From Faecousia sp. (GTDB lineage: Bacteria > Bacillota > Clostridia > Oscillospirales > Oscillospiraceae): a stretch of 46,655 nucleotides of DNA. The notes under the pieces are model-generated. The model was not told the origin of the DNA, made no database searches, and saw only the letters and a program-made list of their open reading frames with translations. Shown here one piece after another: positions 27,788 through 34,747 of this stretch. The position numbers were made by a program, and so were the translations under genes. Numbering within the stretch: position 1 is the stretch's first letter; each line of letters starts with the position of its first letter. The stretch covers positions 1 to 46,655 of the forward strand of contig JARIBV010000022.1 in NCBI GenBank assembly GCA_029257335.1, read 5' to 3'.

Positions 27788-28356
27788 GCTTCACCTCCGA
27801 TTTTTCCCATGGCCTTCACTGCGAAATACAGCGCCCCGCAGGCCAGCATCGCCCCCAAGGCTCCCATCAGGGTTGCCAGCCAGCGTTCCCATGTGGTAAG
27901 GCCCAAAAAGATGCCCAAGAGAAACAGGATGCCCTGATGGAACAAAATCCCCACGCAGCTGCACAGCATCTCCGTCTGAAAGCTTCTGCACAGATAGCCC
28001 CGGCGGAAAACGGACAGGCAAACGCCTCCAACCGTAAGCAGCAGCACCGACACCGGCCCCAGAGCCGCACCGGCCAGCGACCGAAAGACTGAGGCAATCA
28101 AGACAAACAGGCCGCCGGAGTCCGGCCCCAGAAGAATGACCACCAGAAACAGATAGCCGGGCACCAGGTCCGGGCATCCGCCCAGAATCTGAATCCGACT
28201 GAAAATCACATCCTGCAGCACCTGCAAAAGCAGGTACCCGGCGGCCAGAAGGCACCACTTCAGAAGGACCTGCCGCTGTCGCCGGGTAAGAAAGAGCCGG
28301 GCCAGAAAAGAATTTCCTTTTCCCTGCTCCAGTTTGGATAAAAATCGCTTATTCAA
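27775..28356 (-). CDS. mreD: Rod shape-determining protein MreD
   Basis: This small polytopic membrane protein bridges MreC and the PBP2/RodA complex. The 193 residues begin with a basic cytoplasmic N-terminus followed by about five hydrophobic segments (for example VLLKWCLLAAGYLLLQVL and PGYLFLVVILL). Sequence conservation in MreD is low, so the call rests on hydrophobicity, length and position between mreC and mrdA. The start is taken as TTG at 28356 with GGAGGG 6 nt upstream; no ATG is suitably placed. A non-ATG start may keep its level low. Confidence 0.85.
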   Translation of the reverse strand: MNKRFLSKLEQGKGNSFLARLFLTRRQRQVLLKWCLLAAGYLLLQVLQDVIFSRIQILGGCPDLVPGYLFLVVILLGPDSGGLFVLIASVFRSLAGAALGPVSVLLLTVGGVCLSVFRRGYLCRSFQTEMLCSCVGILFHQGILFLLGIFLGLTTWERWLATLMGALGAMLACGALYFAVKAMGKIGGEAWTE

Positions 28357-28379
28357 TGGGTTCCCTCCTTGGGAGACGG

Positions 28380-29213
28380 CTACTCGTTGACATAGCTGGT
28401 GAGAATAAACACCTGCTCCATATTTTCAAAATCCGCAGCGGGCTTCAGCAGCGCATATTTGGCAACACCGGTCTCATCAAAGCCGGCTTCGGACACATAT
28501 CCCAAAATCAGGTCACGAGGATACAGGGTAGAACCGGCAGTGACCACCTGATCGTTGTTCCGGATGACTGCATCCGTTGGCAGGTAATCCATGCGCAGCA
28601 TTCCTTCTGCTCCGGTGGTATAGGCGCCCTGCACCATACCGGCATAGCCGGAAGAGGCAATGTTTGCACTGATTTCCAGAGAAGAGTCCAAAACCGTGGT
28701 AACTGTTGCCCAGTTACTGCCAACCGCAGAAACCACCCCCACTACTTCCCCCTGGGCAGTAATGGCCACCATTCCCTCTGCAATACCGGAGTTGGTACCC
28801 TTGGCAACGGCGAAGGAGCTGGTCCAGTCATTGGAATCCCAGGTGGTGATATAAGCGGAAACCAGCTGAAAATCCTCCCGCTCCTCCTTGAGGCCCGCCA
28901 GCTCCCGAAGGCGCTGGTTTTCTCGCTGAAGGGTATCCGCAGTTCGGGCATCGTTTTCCATGTCCGCAATCTGTTCTTCCAGTCTCTGATTTTCTGCCAC
29001 CAGAGATTCATATTTGAAAATGTAGCTATAGACCTTTTCCGCTCCCCTGGTGAGGCCGTTGGCCCCGGCCCGAAGGGGCGTCATAATGCCCTGCACCACA
29101 CGCTCCGGGAAGGACGCTCCTTCTCCCAGGGTCCCCAGAAGGGCCATGGCCACGGCCACCACCACAGTGAGGGCCAAAATCACTTTTACTTTGGTATTAA
29201 AAAATTTTTTCAC
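28380..29213 (-). CDS. mreC: Rod shape-determining protein MreC
   Basis: This bitopic scaffold of the elongasome activates PBP2 from outside the membrane. The 277-residue protein has one membrane helix (VILALTVVVAVAMALLG), a coiled coil (LVAENQRLEEQI to RLRELAGL, about 75-120) and two beta-barrels (WDSNDWTSSFAVAKG, NSGIAEGMVAI, GEVVGVV, YLPTDAVIRNNDQVVTAG). The GTG at 29213 is chosen: GGGAG lies about 9 nt upstream and the protein then starts VKKFFNTK. It lies 5 nt after the maf stop. mreB is not upstream, which is unusual. Confidence 0.93.
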   Translation of the reverse strand: MKKFFNTKVKVILALTVVVAVAMALLGTLGEGASFPERVVQGIMTPLRAGANGLTRGAEKVYSYIFKYESLVAENQRLEEQIADMENDARTADTLQRENQRLRELAGLKEEREDFQLVSAYITTWDSNDWTSSFAVAKGTNSGIAEGMVAITAQGEVVGVVSAVGSNWATVTTVLDSSLEISANIASSGYAGMVQGAYTTGAEGMLRMDYLPTDAVIRNNDQVVTAGSTLYPRDLILGYVSEAGFDETGVAKYALLKPAADFENMEQVFILTSYVNE

Positions 29214-29218
29214 AGCAG

Positions 29219-29788
29219 CTACACTCCCAGAACCGGCACCCCCAGCTCCCGGAGGTGCTGGGTAAGGGTGCACACCGGCAGACCCATGACATTATAGTAG
29301 TCACCTTCCAGCCGGGTCACAAAAACAGCGGCCTTTCCCTGGATGCCGTAAGCACCGGCCTTGTCCAGAGGCTCACCGGTCGCCACATAGGCATCGATCT
29401 CTCTGGAATCCAGCTCCCGGAAGTGGATGCTGCTCACCTCGGTATGACTCAATATCCTGTCGCCCATGCGCAGTGTGAATCCTGTCATCACCTGATGCTC
29501 CCGGCCGGAAAGGAGCCGGAGCATCTGCGCCGCCCGTTCAGCAGATCCGGGCTTTCCCAAAAGCTGCCCGTCGCAGACCACAATGGTATCCGCCGCAATC
29601 ACCAGTTCATCCGGCCCGGCACTCACTGCCATAGCCTTTGCTCTGCTCACTCGTGCGACTTCCTCTTTCGGGTCTTTGGTCTGGTCCATCGTTTCGTCTA
29701 TGTCCGCCACACGGACGGTGAAGTCCAGACCCATCAGGGTCAGAAGCTCCTGCCGCCGGGGGGACTGAGATGCCAATACTAATTTCAT
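29219..29788 (-). CDS. maf: Maf nucleoside triphosphate pyrophosphatase
   Basis: The Maf family hydrolyses dTTP, UTP or modified nucleotides to monophosphates and is linked to septum and shape control in Bacillus. The 189-residue protein begins LVLASQSPRRQELL and continues with SRAKAMAV, IAADTIVVCDGQLLGKP, TGEPLDKAGAYGIQGKAAVFV and GDYYNVMGLP, the standard motif series. The ATG at 29788 with GGAGG 7 nt upstream is preferred to a longer open frame. It lies directly before mreC, a known arrangement. Confidence 0.94.
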   Translation of the reverse strand: MKLVLASQSPRRQELLTLMGLDFTVRVADIDETMDQTKDPKEEVARVSRAKAMAVSAGPDELVIAADTIVVCDGQLLGKPGSAERAAQMLRLLSGREHQVMTGFTLRMGDRILSHTEVSSIHFRELDSREIDAYVATGEPLDKAGAYGIQGKAAVFVTRLEGDYYNVMGLPVCTLTQHLRELGVPVLGV

Positions 29789-29814
29789 GGAAATTCCTCC
29801 AACTAGGTTCAGGG

Positions 29815-31896
29815 TTATTCCACACCCCGCAGATACAGACCACGGGTGGCTCCGCCGGGATCGAAGGGCGCTTTGCTCTCCCAGGCCCGCAGGACCTGGT
29901 CCACCTCCCGGGAATTTTCCGTGGTAAACAACAACCGCAGCGCCCACAGACCCAGATTCTGCCAGTCGCTCTGCCGATCCAGCCAATAAAGTTTCTTGCC
30001 ATTGAGCACCACCGAGCGGCAGGCGGCCCCATCCTTTATAACAGGGAACTCTTCTCCTTTTCGGTCCACCAGCTTTGTCAGGCCCCCATTACAGGTGCAC
30101 TGACCACTGCGGTTAAAAATCAGGCAGTTCTCCGTAATCATCAGGGGCAGCCGTCCATAGACAATGGCCTCTGTTGGAACGGCCTTGGAAAGATCGCGAA
30201 TCTGAGGAAGGGTGGCCTCAAAAGATACCGTGGCGCTGAAAAGGCCCAGATTTCTAAGGGTGTTCATGGCCCGGCTGTTGAATGCATTGAGCCCAAAGTC
30301 GCCGCAGATGGCAAAGCCCCTGGCCTTTGCCAGAGGAATCTGCCCCAGATTGCCTACCAGCACATGACGGATTCCCAAATCAAACAGCTTGTCCATCTGG
30401 CGAGAGATCTTCCCACGCTCCGCGTCATGGAGGATTCTGGGCAGAACCGCCGCAATTCGCACCCGATTGGCTACCGATTCATAAAAATCCCAGTCTTTTT
30501 CCAGCAGATCCACTGGCACATACAGCATCTGCAGGTTCATGGACAGAAGCTTCTGCGTCACCTGCTGCGTGGAAGTGACCTGGATATTGAGGCCCGGGGC
30601 CTCTTTCCGTCCGGGATACAAGACGGGCTTGGTGTATCTGCCCAGGGCGGGTTCCTGTCTGCGTCCCCGCAGGGCAGTGAGCTGATCCAGCACCTCCCGG
30701 CGCATGGCATTGATTGCAGCAGCAGAGAGGCTAAGGCCCGGCTCCACCACGGCTCGCACCCGGCTGCAGCGATAGGCTGTACCGCCGGTCTTACTGAGGC
30801 GGGCATTCAGGTCCTCAACGGTGATACCTCTTTTTTGGGCGACCTCAGGTCTGGGCCCTGTGGTTTTGCACACATGGCCCTGGGGGTCCTGCACCGCCAG
30901 CATGGAGGCATTTTGGTTTACGATCATATAGAATTCCACGGGGACCAAGGCATTTTCCACGGACTCATAGGTGGCACGGGCCGCCGCAAGGCGGGCCTTG
31001 TCCTCCTTCTCCTCGGTGCGAATGCCGAACATATTCCGTCCGATGGAACCTGTATAGTAGCCGTCCGTGAAGCCCTGACGGTTAAAGGCCGCCAAAAGGT
31101 CCTGCATCTGATTTCGGCTCACCCGGCCCTCGTCCATTGCCTGCCGATATGTGCCCGTCACCGTAGCCACATATTCCGGCCGCTTCATCCGTCCCTCCAG
31201 CTTCACGGAAGTCACTCCCATGGAATCCAGTTCCTGAAGATAACGAATCAGGCAATTATCCTTGAGGCTCAGGGGATATTTGTTTTCAAACCTGCTGTAT
31301 CCATAGGGCAGGCGACAGGGCTGTGCACACTGGCCCCGGTTGCCGGAACGGCGGCCGATGACGCTGGACATATAGCACTGTCCGGAATAGCACATGCATA
31401 GTGCCCCATGGACAAAAACCTCGATTTCCACCGGACTGTTGCGGCAGATTCTGGCAATTTCTTCCCGCGGAAGCTCTCGGGACAGAACCACTCGGCTCAC
31501 TCCCAGATCAGCAGCCTGCCGCACCCCTTCCAGAGAATGAATGGTCATCTGAGTAGAACCGTGAATGGGGACATGGGGCGCAATCTGGCGGCATAAAGAG
31601 AGAACGCCCAAGTCCTGCACGATAAATGCATCCACCTCCGCCCGAGCCGCAGCCTTGATCAGCTCTGCCAGCTGTGGACTTTCCCGGTCTGAAACCAGGG
31701 TGTTGACAGTCAGATGCACAGCGACCCCCCGGATATGGGCATACTGCACCGCCTCCCGGAGGGTATCAATTGTAAAGTTTCTTGCGCCCTGACGGGCATT
31801 AAACGGCCCAACTCCCAGATACACTGCATCTGCGCCATTCTGTACGGCGGCACGCAGAGCCTCCATGGAACCGGCCGGCGCCAATAATTCAAGCAT
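29815..31896 (-). CDS. Peptidase U32 family protein with DUF3656, RlhA-like
   Basis: The 693-residue protein starts LELLAPAGSMEALRAAVQNGADAVYLG, the U32 barrel. It carries the four-Cys Fe-S site in ALCMCYSGQCYMSSVIG and GNRGQCAQPCR. A DUF3656-type region follows (about 350-490), and a C-terminal U32 repeat with a second Cys pair (SGQCTCNGG) ends the protein. The E. coli homologue RlhA is needed for hydroxylation of C2501 in 23S rRNA; others were called collagenases on weak grounds. An RNA-modification role fits its place at the head of an operon ending in rimM-trmD. GAGG lies 7 nt before the ATG at 31896. Confidence 0.88.
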   Translation of the reverse strand: MLELLAPAGSMEALRAAVQNGADAVYLGVGPFNARQGARNFTIDTLREAVQYAHIRGVAVHLTVNTLVSDRESPQLAELIKAAARAEVDAFIVQDLGVLSLCRQIAPHVPIHGSTQMTIHSLEGVRQAADLGVSRVVLSRELPREEIARICRNSPVEIEVFVHGALCMCYSGQCYMSSVIGRRSGNRGQCAQPCRLPYGYSRFENKYPLSLKDNCLIRYLQELDSMGVTSVKLEGRMKRPEYVATVTGTYRQAMDEGRVSRNQMQDLLAAFNRQGFTDGYYTGSIGRNMFGIRTEEKEDKARLAAARATYESVENALVPVEFYMIVNQNASMLAVQDPQGHVCKTTGPRPEVAQKRGITVEDLNARLSKTGGTAYRCSRVRAVVEPGLSLSAAAINAMRREVLDQLTALRGRRQEPALGRYTKPVLYPGRKEAPGLNIQVTSTQQVTQKLLSMNLQMLYVPVDLLEKDWDFYESVANRVRIAAVLPRILHDAERGKISRQMDKLFDLGIRHVLVGNLGQIPLAKARGFAICGDFGLNAFNSRAMNTLRNLGLFSATVSFEATLPQIRDLSKAVPTEAIVYGRLPLMITENCLIFNRSGQCTCNGGLTKLVDRKGEEFPVIKDGAACRSVVLNGKKLYWLDRQSDWQNLGLWALRLLFTTENSREVDQVLRAWESKAPFDPGGATRGLYLRGVE

Positions 31897-31923
31897 TCGG
31901 ATACCTCAATGGGACACTGTAAA

Positions 31924-31962
31924 TCATTCGTCTGCCTTCCCTGACAAACGACCAAATCTCAT
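31924..31962 (-). CDS. Possible 12-residue leader peptide in rlhA leader
   Basis: An ATG at 31962 with AAAGGGG 7 nt upstream opens a 12-codon frame (MRFGRLSGKADE) that ends before rlhA inside its predicted leader. It could be a regulatory upstream frame or chance. Confidence 0.2.
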   Translation of the reverse strand: MRFGRLSGKADE

Positions 31963-32012
31963 CAAAATTCCCCTTTCACAGGGGGTGAAAAATCGGCAGT
32001 CTGAATCAAACA

Positions 32013-32022
32013 ACCGATCGGT
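32013..32022. promoter_or_regulatory. Palindrome ACCGATCGGT at predicted rlhA start site
   Basis: This perfect 10-nt palindrome overlaps the position where the rlhA operon transcript should begin, about 5 nt downstream of the -10 box. It could be a repressor site; the binding protein is unknown. Confidence 0.3.
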
Positions 32023-32026
32023 AGAT

Positions 32027-32032
32027 ATTATA
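32027..32032 (-). promoter_or_regulatory. -10 box of the rlhA-maf-mreCD-mrdA-rimM-trmD operon
   Basis: The minus strand reads TTATAATATC with a consensus TATAAT; no clear -35 is present. It overlaps the stop codon of the small peptide gene upstream. The predicted leader is about 125 nt. No other promoter was seen inside the operon. Confidence 0.55.
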
Positions 32033-32120
32033 ACACACAACCCCCGACTGTGCTAGTAAAAACCAGGAAAATCCTTAAAAAAACGGAGGGAAATTTCAGG
32101 CTCGTCTTGTTTGTTTTCAC
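32028..32120 (-). CDS. Candidate 30-residue hydrophobic peptide
   Basis: A GTG start has AAAAAGGAGG ending 5 nt upstream, as good a ribosome binding site as any in the window. The frame gives a Lys-rich N-terminus (MKTNKTSLK) then a hydrophobic stretch (FPSVFLRIFLVF) and ends TSTVGGCVL. It could be a small membrane peptide or a lipobox-like product. It lies between the DnaA-box cluster and the rlhA promoter, whose -10 overlaps its stop codon. No promoter of its own is clear. I do not recognise a family; it may be spurious. Confidence 0.35.
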   Translation of the reverse strand: MKTNKTSLKFPSVFLRIFLVFTSTVGGCVL

Positions 32121-32168
32121 GAAATCCTCCTTTTTAGGCGATTTGTCCCGATGAGTAGACATAATTTC

Positions 32169-32450
32169 TGTGGAAACATCGGTGGACACTGTTCACAACC
32201 ACGAGTTATCCCCAGTTTCCACAGGTTTATCCACAAGCAAATGTGGAGAAATACAGGAGTTTTCCCCAGTTACCCACAGGGGCAGTGGAAAACTTTCGTA
32301 GCTTTTCCACATCTGTGCAATTCGTACTATCCCGAAAAAACGGCATTTTAAGGCAAAAAGAAGGCCCTGCAAGGAAAAATCCCCCTGCAAGGCCATTAAA
32401 ATCTGAAATCACCCTGTGGATAACCGGTTTTCCCCAGGGACTGTGGAGAT
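32169..32450. promoter_or_regulatory. Cluster of DnaA-box-like 9-mers
   Basis: Two perfect DnaA boxes (TTATCCACA) lie at 32227-32235 (plus) and 32415-32423 (minus). One-mismatch sites are at 32206-32214, 32242-32250 (minus), 32270-32278 and 32303-32311. Two-mismatch sites are at 32169-32177 (minus), 32215-32223, 32260-32268, 32284-32292 (minus), 32428-32436 and 32442-32450 (minus). Such density is typical of oriC or of DnaA titration and regulatory clusters. No dnaA, dnaN or rpmH gene is near. An AT-rich stretch lies at about 32050-32140. The 555-nt gap 31897-32451 otherwise holds the promoter, small frames and terminator listed separately. Confidence 0.75.
32355..32394 (-). terminator. Terminator of the second degV gene
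   Basis: GGCC-N-TGCA-N-GG arms (32363-32374 and 32383-32394) form a 12-position stem with two mismatches, followed on the minus strand by TTCTTTTTG. It lies inside the DnaA-box cluster, between its two sub-groups. Confidence 0.65.
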
Positions 32451-32451
32451 C

Positions 32452-33321
32452 TTACTTACTTGTGCCAAAGAAGAACAGGGCCAGCATCCCGGGGCCAACA
32501 TGTGCACCGGTGAGAGGTTCATGAGGAAGAATTCTCAGCGTTTTGGGCCGGGCCGTCTGCGATACCAGCTGTGCCAATGTCTTGGCATCCTCCAGACAGT
32601 CACCATGGGAGATAAAGACCTCCTGGGTCTCAGGTTCCGTAACACGCTTCCCATAAAGTTCCGCCAGCGCCTCCATGGCTTTTTTACGGCCGCGGACCTT
32701 ATGAAATACCGTAATATGGCCGGTTTCATCCCCGTGGAGCAGGGGTTTCACCTGCAATATGGTGCCAATGGCAGCAGAAACACCGGAAACCCTGCCCCCA
32801 CGCTTCAGGAACATCAGGTCATCTACGGTAAACAGTTGGCACAGGTGATCCCGGTCCTCCATCACCTTGGCAACCGTTTCTTCCAGACTGAACCCTTCCT
32901 CCCGGTACCGGGCTCCCTTCAGGACCAGAAGCCCCGTACCCAGGCCTGCCCCCATAGAGTCCACCACCTTCACCGTCCGTTCCGGGAATTCCTCCGCCAG
33001 GAGCCGGGCCGCCTGCATAGCAGAATTCACCGTGCCGCTGATACCGGATGCCAGCGTGGTATAGAGCACATCCTGTCCCGCCTCCAGCGCAGGGCGGAAC
33101 GCATCCATCAGCGTGCCTGTGGACAAAAGGGAGGTTTTCACCACACCCTTGTTTCTCAAATAGTCATAAAATGCCTTTCCGTCAAATGCCTCTACATCCT
33201 GCGGGCAGGGAACCAGCTTCCCTTCCACCTCATAGGAGAAGCGAATGGAGGTGATCTGGTATTTTTCCAGATCGCTGCGGGAAAGATTGCAGGTAGAGTC
33301 AGCAAACATAGCAAAGGACAT
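32452..33321 (-). CDS. DegV family fatty-acid-binding protein (FakB-like), copy 2
   Basis: The 289-residue DegV protein is a clear paralogue of the gene at 22626. It shares FADSTCNLS, LASGISGTVNSA, DSMGAGLGTGLLVL, TVDDLMFLKRGGRVSG, FISHGDCLEDA and GAHVGPGMLALFFFG. The lipid-binding Ser/Thr and Arg-Gly-Gly-Arg motifs are intact. The two copies may prefer different fatty acids, as known for FakB1 and FakB2 in Staphylococcus. The ATG at 33321 has AGGAGG upstream. The gene is monocistronic, with its own promoter and terminator, and its 3' end abuts the DnaA-box cluster. Confidence 0.9.
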   Translation of the reverse strand: MSFAMFADSTCNLSRSDLEKYQITSIRFSYEVEGKLVPCPQDVEAFDGKAFYDYLRNKGVVKTSLLSTGTLMDAFRPALEAGQDVLYTTLASGISGTVNSAMQAARLLAEEFPERTVKVVDSMGAGLGTGLLVLKGARYREEGFSLEETVAKVMEDRDHLCQLFTVDDLMFLKRGGRVSGVSAAIGTILQVKPLLHGDETGHITVFHKVRGRKKAMEALAELYGKRVTEPETQEVFISHGDCLEDAKTLAQLVSQTARPKTLRILPHEPLTGAHVGPGMLALFFFGTSK

Positions 33322-33354
33322 ATGAGTTCCTCCTAGTATCTAGTATGTGATATT

Positions 33355-33383
33355 AGTATACATGATGTAAGGCTTTGTGTAAA
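33355..33383 (-). promoter_or_regulatory. Promoter of the second degV gene with overlapping inverted repeat
   Basis: TTTACA (33378-33383) and TATACT (33355-33360) are 17 nt apart on the minus strand. The inverted repeat GGCTTT-gtgt-AAAGCC (33371-33386) overlaps the -35 box and could be an operator. Confidence 0.7.
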
Positions 33384-33416
33384 GCCGTAATATATAGAAT
33401 TTCTGTAGAATGTGGG

Positions 33417-33445
33417 TTGCGGCTGTCTCCGTGCCGTGGTATAAT
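33417..33445 (+). promoter_or_regulatory. Promoter of the DUF1836 gene
   Basis: TTGCGG (33417-33422), 17 nt, TATAAT (33440-33445) with extended TGG. It is divergent from the degV promoter, with 33 nt between the -35 boxes. Confidence 0.7.
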
Positions 33446-33479
33446 GTGCCATAAGAATAGAACTGGAGGGGATTTTCCA

Positions 33480-34058
33480 ATGTCCTATGACAAAACGCAA
33501 GTGGGTGACAAGCTGATTTACTGGCGGGAATTCATGCGTAATTTCCATCTGCCCACCTGGCAGGAGCTGCCGGATCTGGAACTGTATATGGATCAGGTGG
33601 TGTCTCTGGTCAGTCGATATGTAAATCTTCAGCCCCACTCTGCGCCCAATGAGCAAATTTTAACGCCCAGCGCCGTGAATAACTATGTGCGTCTGAAGCT
33701 GATCCCCCCACCAGTCAAGAAGCGGTATTGTCGAGAGCATCTAGCCTACCTCATTGTTATCTGCTGCCTCAAAAGCTCCATGAGCTTATCCAGCATCCAG
33801 CAGATGTTCCCTGTGGGGCTGGAGCTGGAACAGGTGCAGCAGATCTATACCAACTTCCTGGCCCAGTACCGCACGGCCTACCTCACCTGTGTCCAGCAGC
33901 TGGAGCTTTTGGCCCATCCTGTTCTGGACCCGGAGAACAATGCACCGGACAGCGTGGAATCCCTCATCCTGACTACCGCTGTGGAGGCCACCTTGTATAA
34001 ACTGGTGACAGACAAGCTTTTAGCCCTGCAGCTTCCCCGGGAAGAAGATTCCCGCTGA
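33480..34058 (+). CDS. DUF1836 domain protein
   Basis: The 192-residue protein belongs to the DUF1836 family found widely in Bacillota, whose N-terminal part looks like a MerR-type helix-turn-helix (TPSAVNNYVRLKLIPPPVKKRYCREHLAYLIVICCLK). The rest is alpha-helical. No characterised function is known to me; DNA binding is likely from the helix-turn-helix. The ATG at 33480 with GGAGGGG upstream is preferred to a longer open frame. It is transcribed divergently from degV copy 2 and may regulate it through the inverted repeat between them, which is only an inference. No terminator is obvious before the rimP promoter. Confidence 0.8.
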   Translation: MSYDKTQVGDKLIYWREFMRNFHLPTWQELPDLELYMDQVVSLVSRYVNLQPHSAPNEQILTPSAVNNYVRLKLIPPPVKKRYCREHLAYLIVICCLKSSMSLSSIQQMFPVGLELEQVQQIYTNFLAQYRTAYLTCVQQLELLAHPVLDPENNAPDSVESLILTTAVEATLYKLVTDKLLALQLPREEDSR

Positions 34059-34172
34059 TCCAAAAATCCCCTTTGCACAGCTTTTATGGGATTTGCCTTG
34101 GCAAGAATGGGGGAAAGATTGTTTTTTGGTGATTTTTTTGGCGAAAATTCCTGAGAACTTCGCAAAAAACCC

Positions 34173-34201
34173 TTGCAAATATCCCCCTCCGGTGGTATAC
34201 T
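34173..34201 (+). promoter_or_regulatory. Promoter of the rimP-nusA-infB operon
   Basis: TTGCAA (34173-34178), 17 nt, TATACT (34196-34201) with extended TGG. The predicted start near 34208 gives a leader of about 70 nt containing a strong hairpin. The 34059-34172 stretch before it holds several T-runs but no gene. Confidence 0.75.
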
Positions 34202-34226
34202 AATCGTAATCTAACGTAGGTTTACG

Positions 34227-34252
34227 AAAGAGAGGGGCTCGCCCCTCTCTTT
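34227..34252 (+). promoter_or_regulatory. Leader hairpin upstream of rimP
   Basis: AAAGAGAGGGG and CCCCTCTCTTT form a perfect 11-bp stem with a CTCG tetraloop, centred about 30 nt after the predicted start and ending 26 nt before the rimP start codon. No long T-run follows, so it is not a clear terminator; it could bind a NusA or Rho-type factor or stabilise the 5' end. Confidence 0.6.
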
Positions 34253-34278
34253 CTTGCTGAGGAAGGTGTTTATTAACA

Positions 34279-34731
34279 ATGAAGATTACAGAGCAGGTTG
34301 CTTCCTTCGCCAGACCCGTGGTAGAAGGGCTCGGGCTTGAGCTTTGGGATGTGGAATATGTAAGAGAAGGGGCCGACTGGTTCCTCCGAATCTATATCGA
34401 TAAAGATGGCGGTGTGGATATCACCGACTGCGAGGCCGTTTCTCGCGCCATGGACCCCATCCTGGACGAAAAGGACCCCATTCCGGACAGCTATCACTTT
34501 GAAGTCTGTTCCGCAGGTCTGGAACGGGTGCTGAAGCGCCCCCAGGACTTTTCCCGCTATATGGGAAGTCCCATCATGGTGAAGCTTTACAAGCCCCACG
34601 ATGGTATGAAGGAATACCCCGGTGTTTTGGAGGGCTATGAAAACGGCAATGTGACCGTCTCCACCCCCAACGGTTCCCATACATTTGAAAAATCGGAGAT
34701 CGCCCTGGTGCGGCTCCGGGTAGAATTCTGA
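34279..34731 (+). CDS. rimP: Ribosome maturation factor RimP
   Basis: RimP binds ribosomal protein S12 and is needed for 30S maturation. The 150-residue protein has the N-terminal domain (VEGLGLELWDVEYVREGADWFLRIYID, DCEAVSRAMDPILDE) and a C-terminal SH3-like barrel (YEVCSAG-type segment FEVCSAGLERVLKRPQDF, then VKLYKP, GVLEGYENGNVTV, FEKSEIALVRL). Its ribosome binding site (GAGGAAGG) lies about 12 nt from the ATG, longer than usual. It is the first gene of the conserved rimP-nusA-rnpM-L7Ae-infB block. Confidence 0.96.
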   Translation: MKITEQVASFARPVVEGLGLELWDVEYVREGADWFLRIYIDKDGGVDITDCEAVSRAMDPILDEKDPIPDSYHFEVCSAGLERVLKRPQDFSRYMGSPIMVKLYKPHDGMKEYPGVLEGYENGNVTVSTPNGSHTFEKSEIALVRLRVEF

Positions 34732-34747
34732 CAGGAGGATACTGAGC

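Noticed and set aside
31897..32451. Chromosomal replication origin
   Set aside because: The box cluster fits, but dnaA/dnaN/rpmH are absent and hand counts of a few lines show no change in G/C bias across the site. I keep it as a DnaA-binding cluster, not as oriC.
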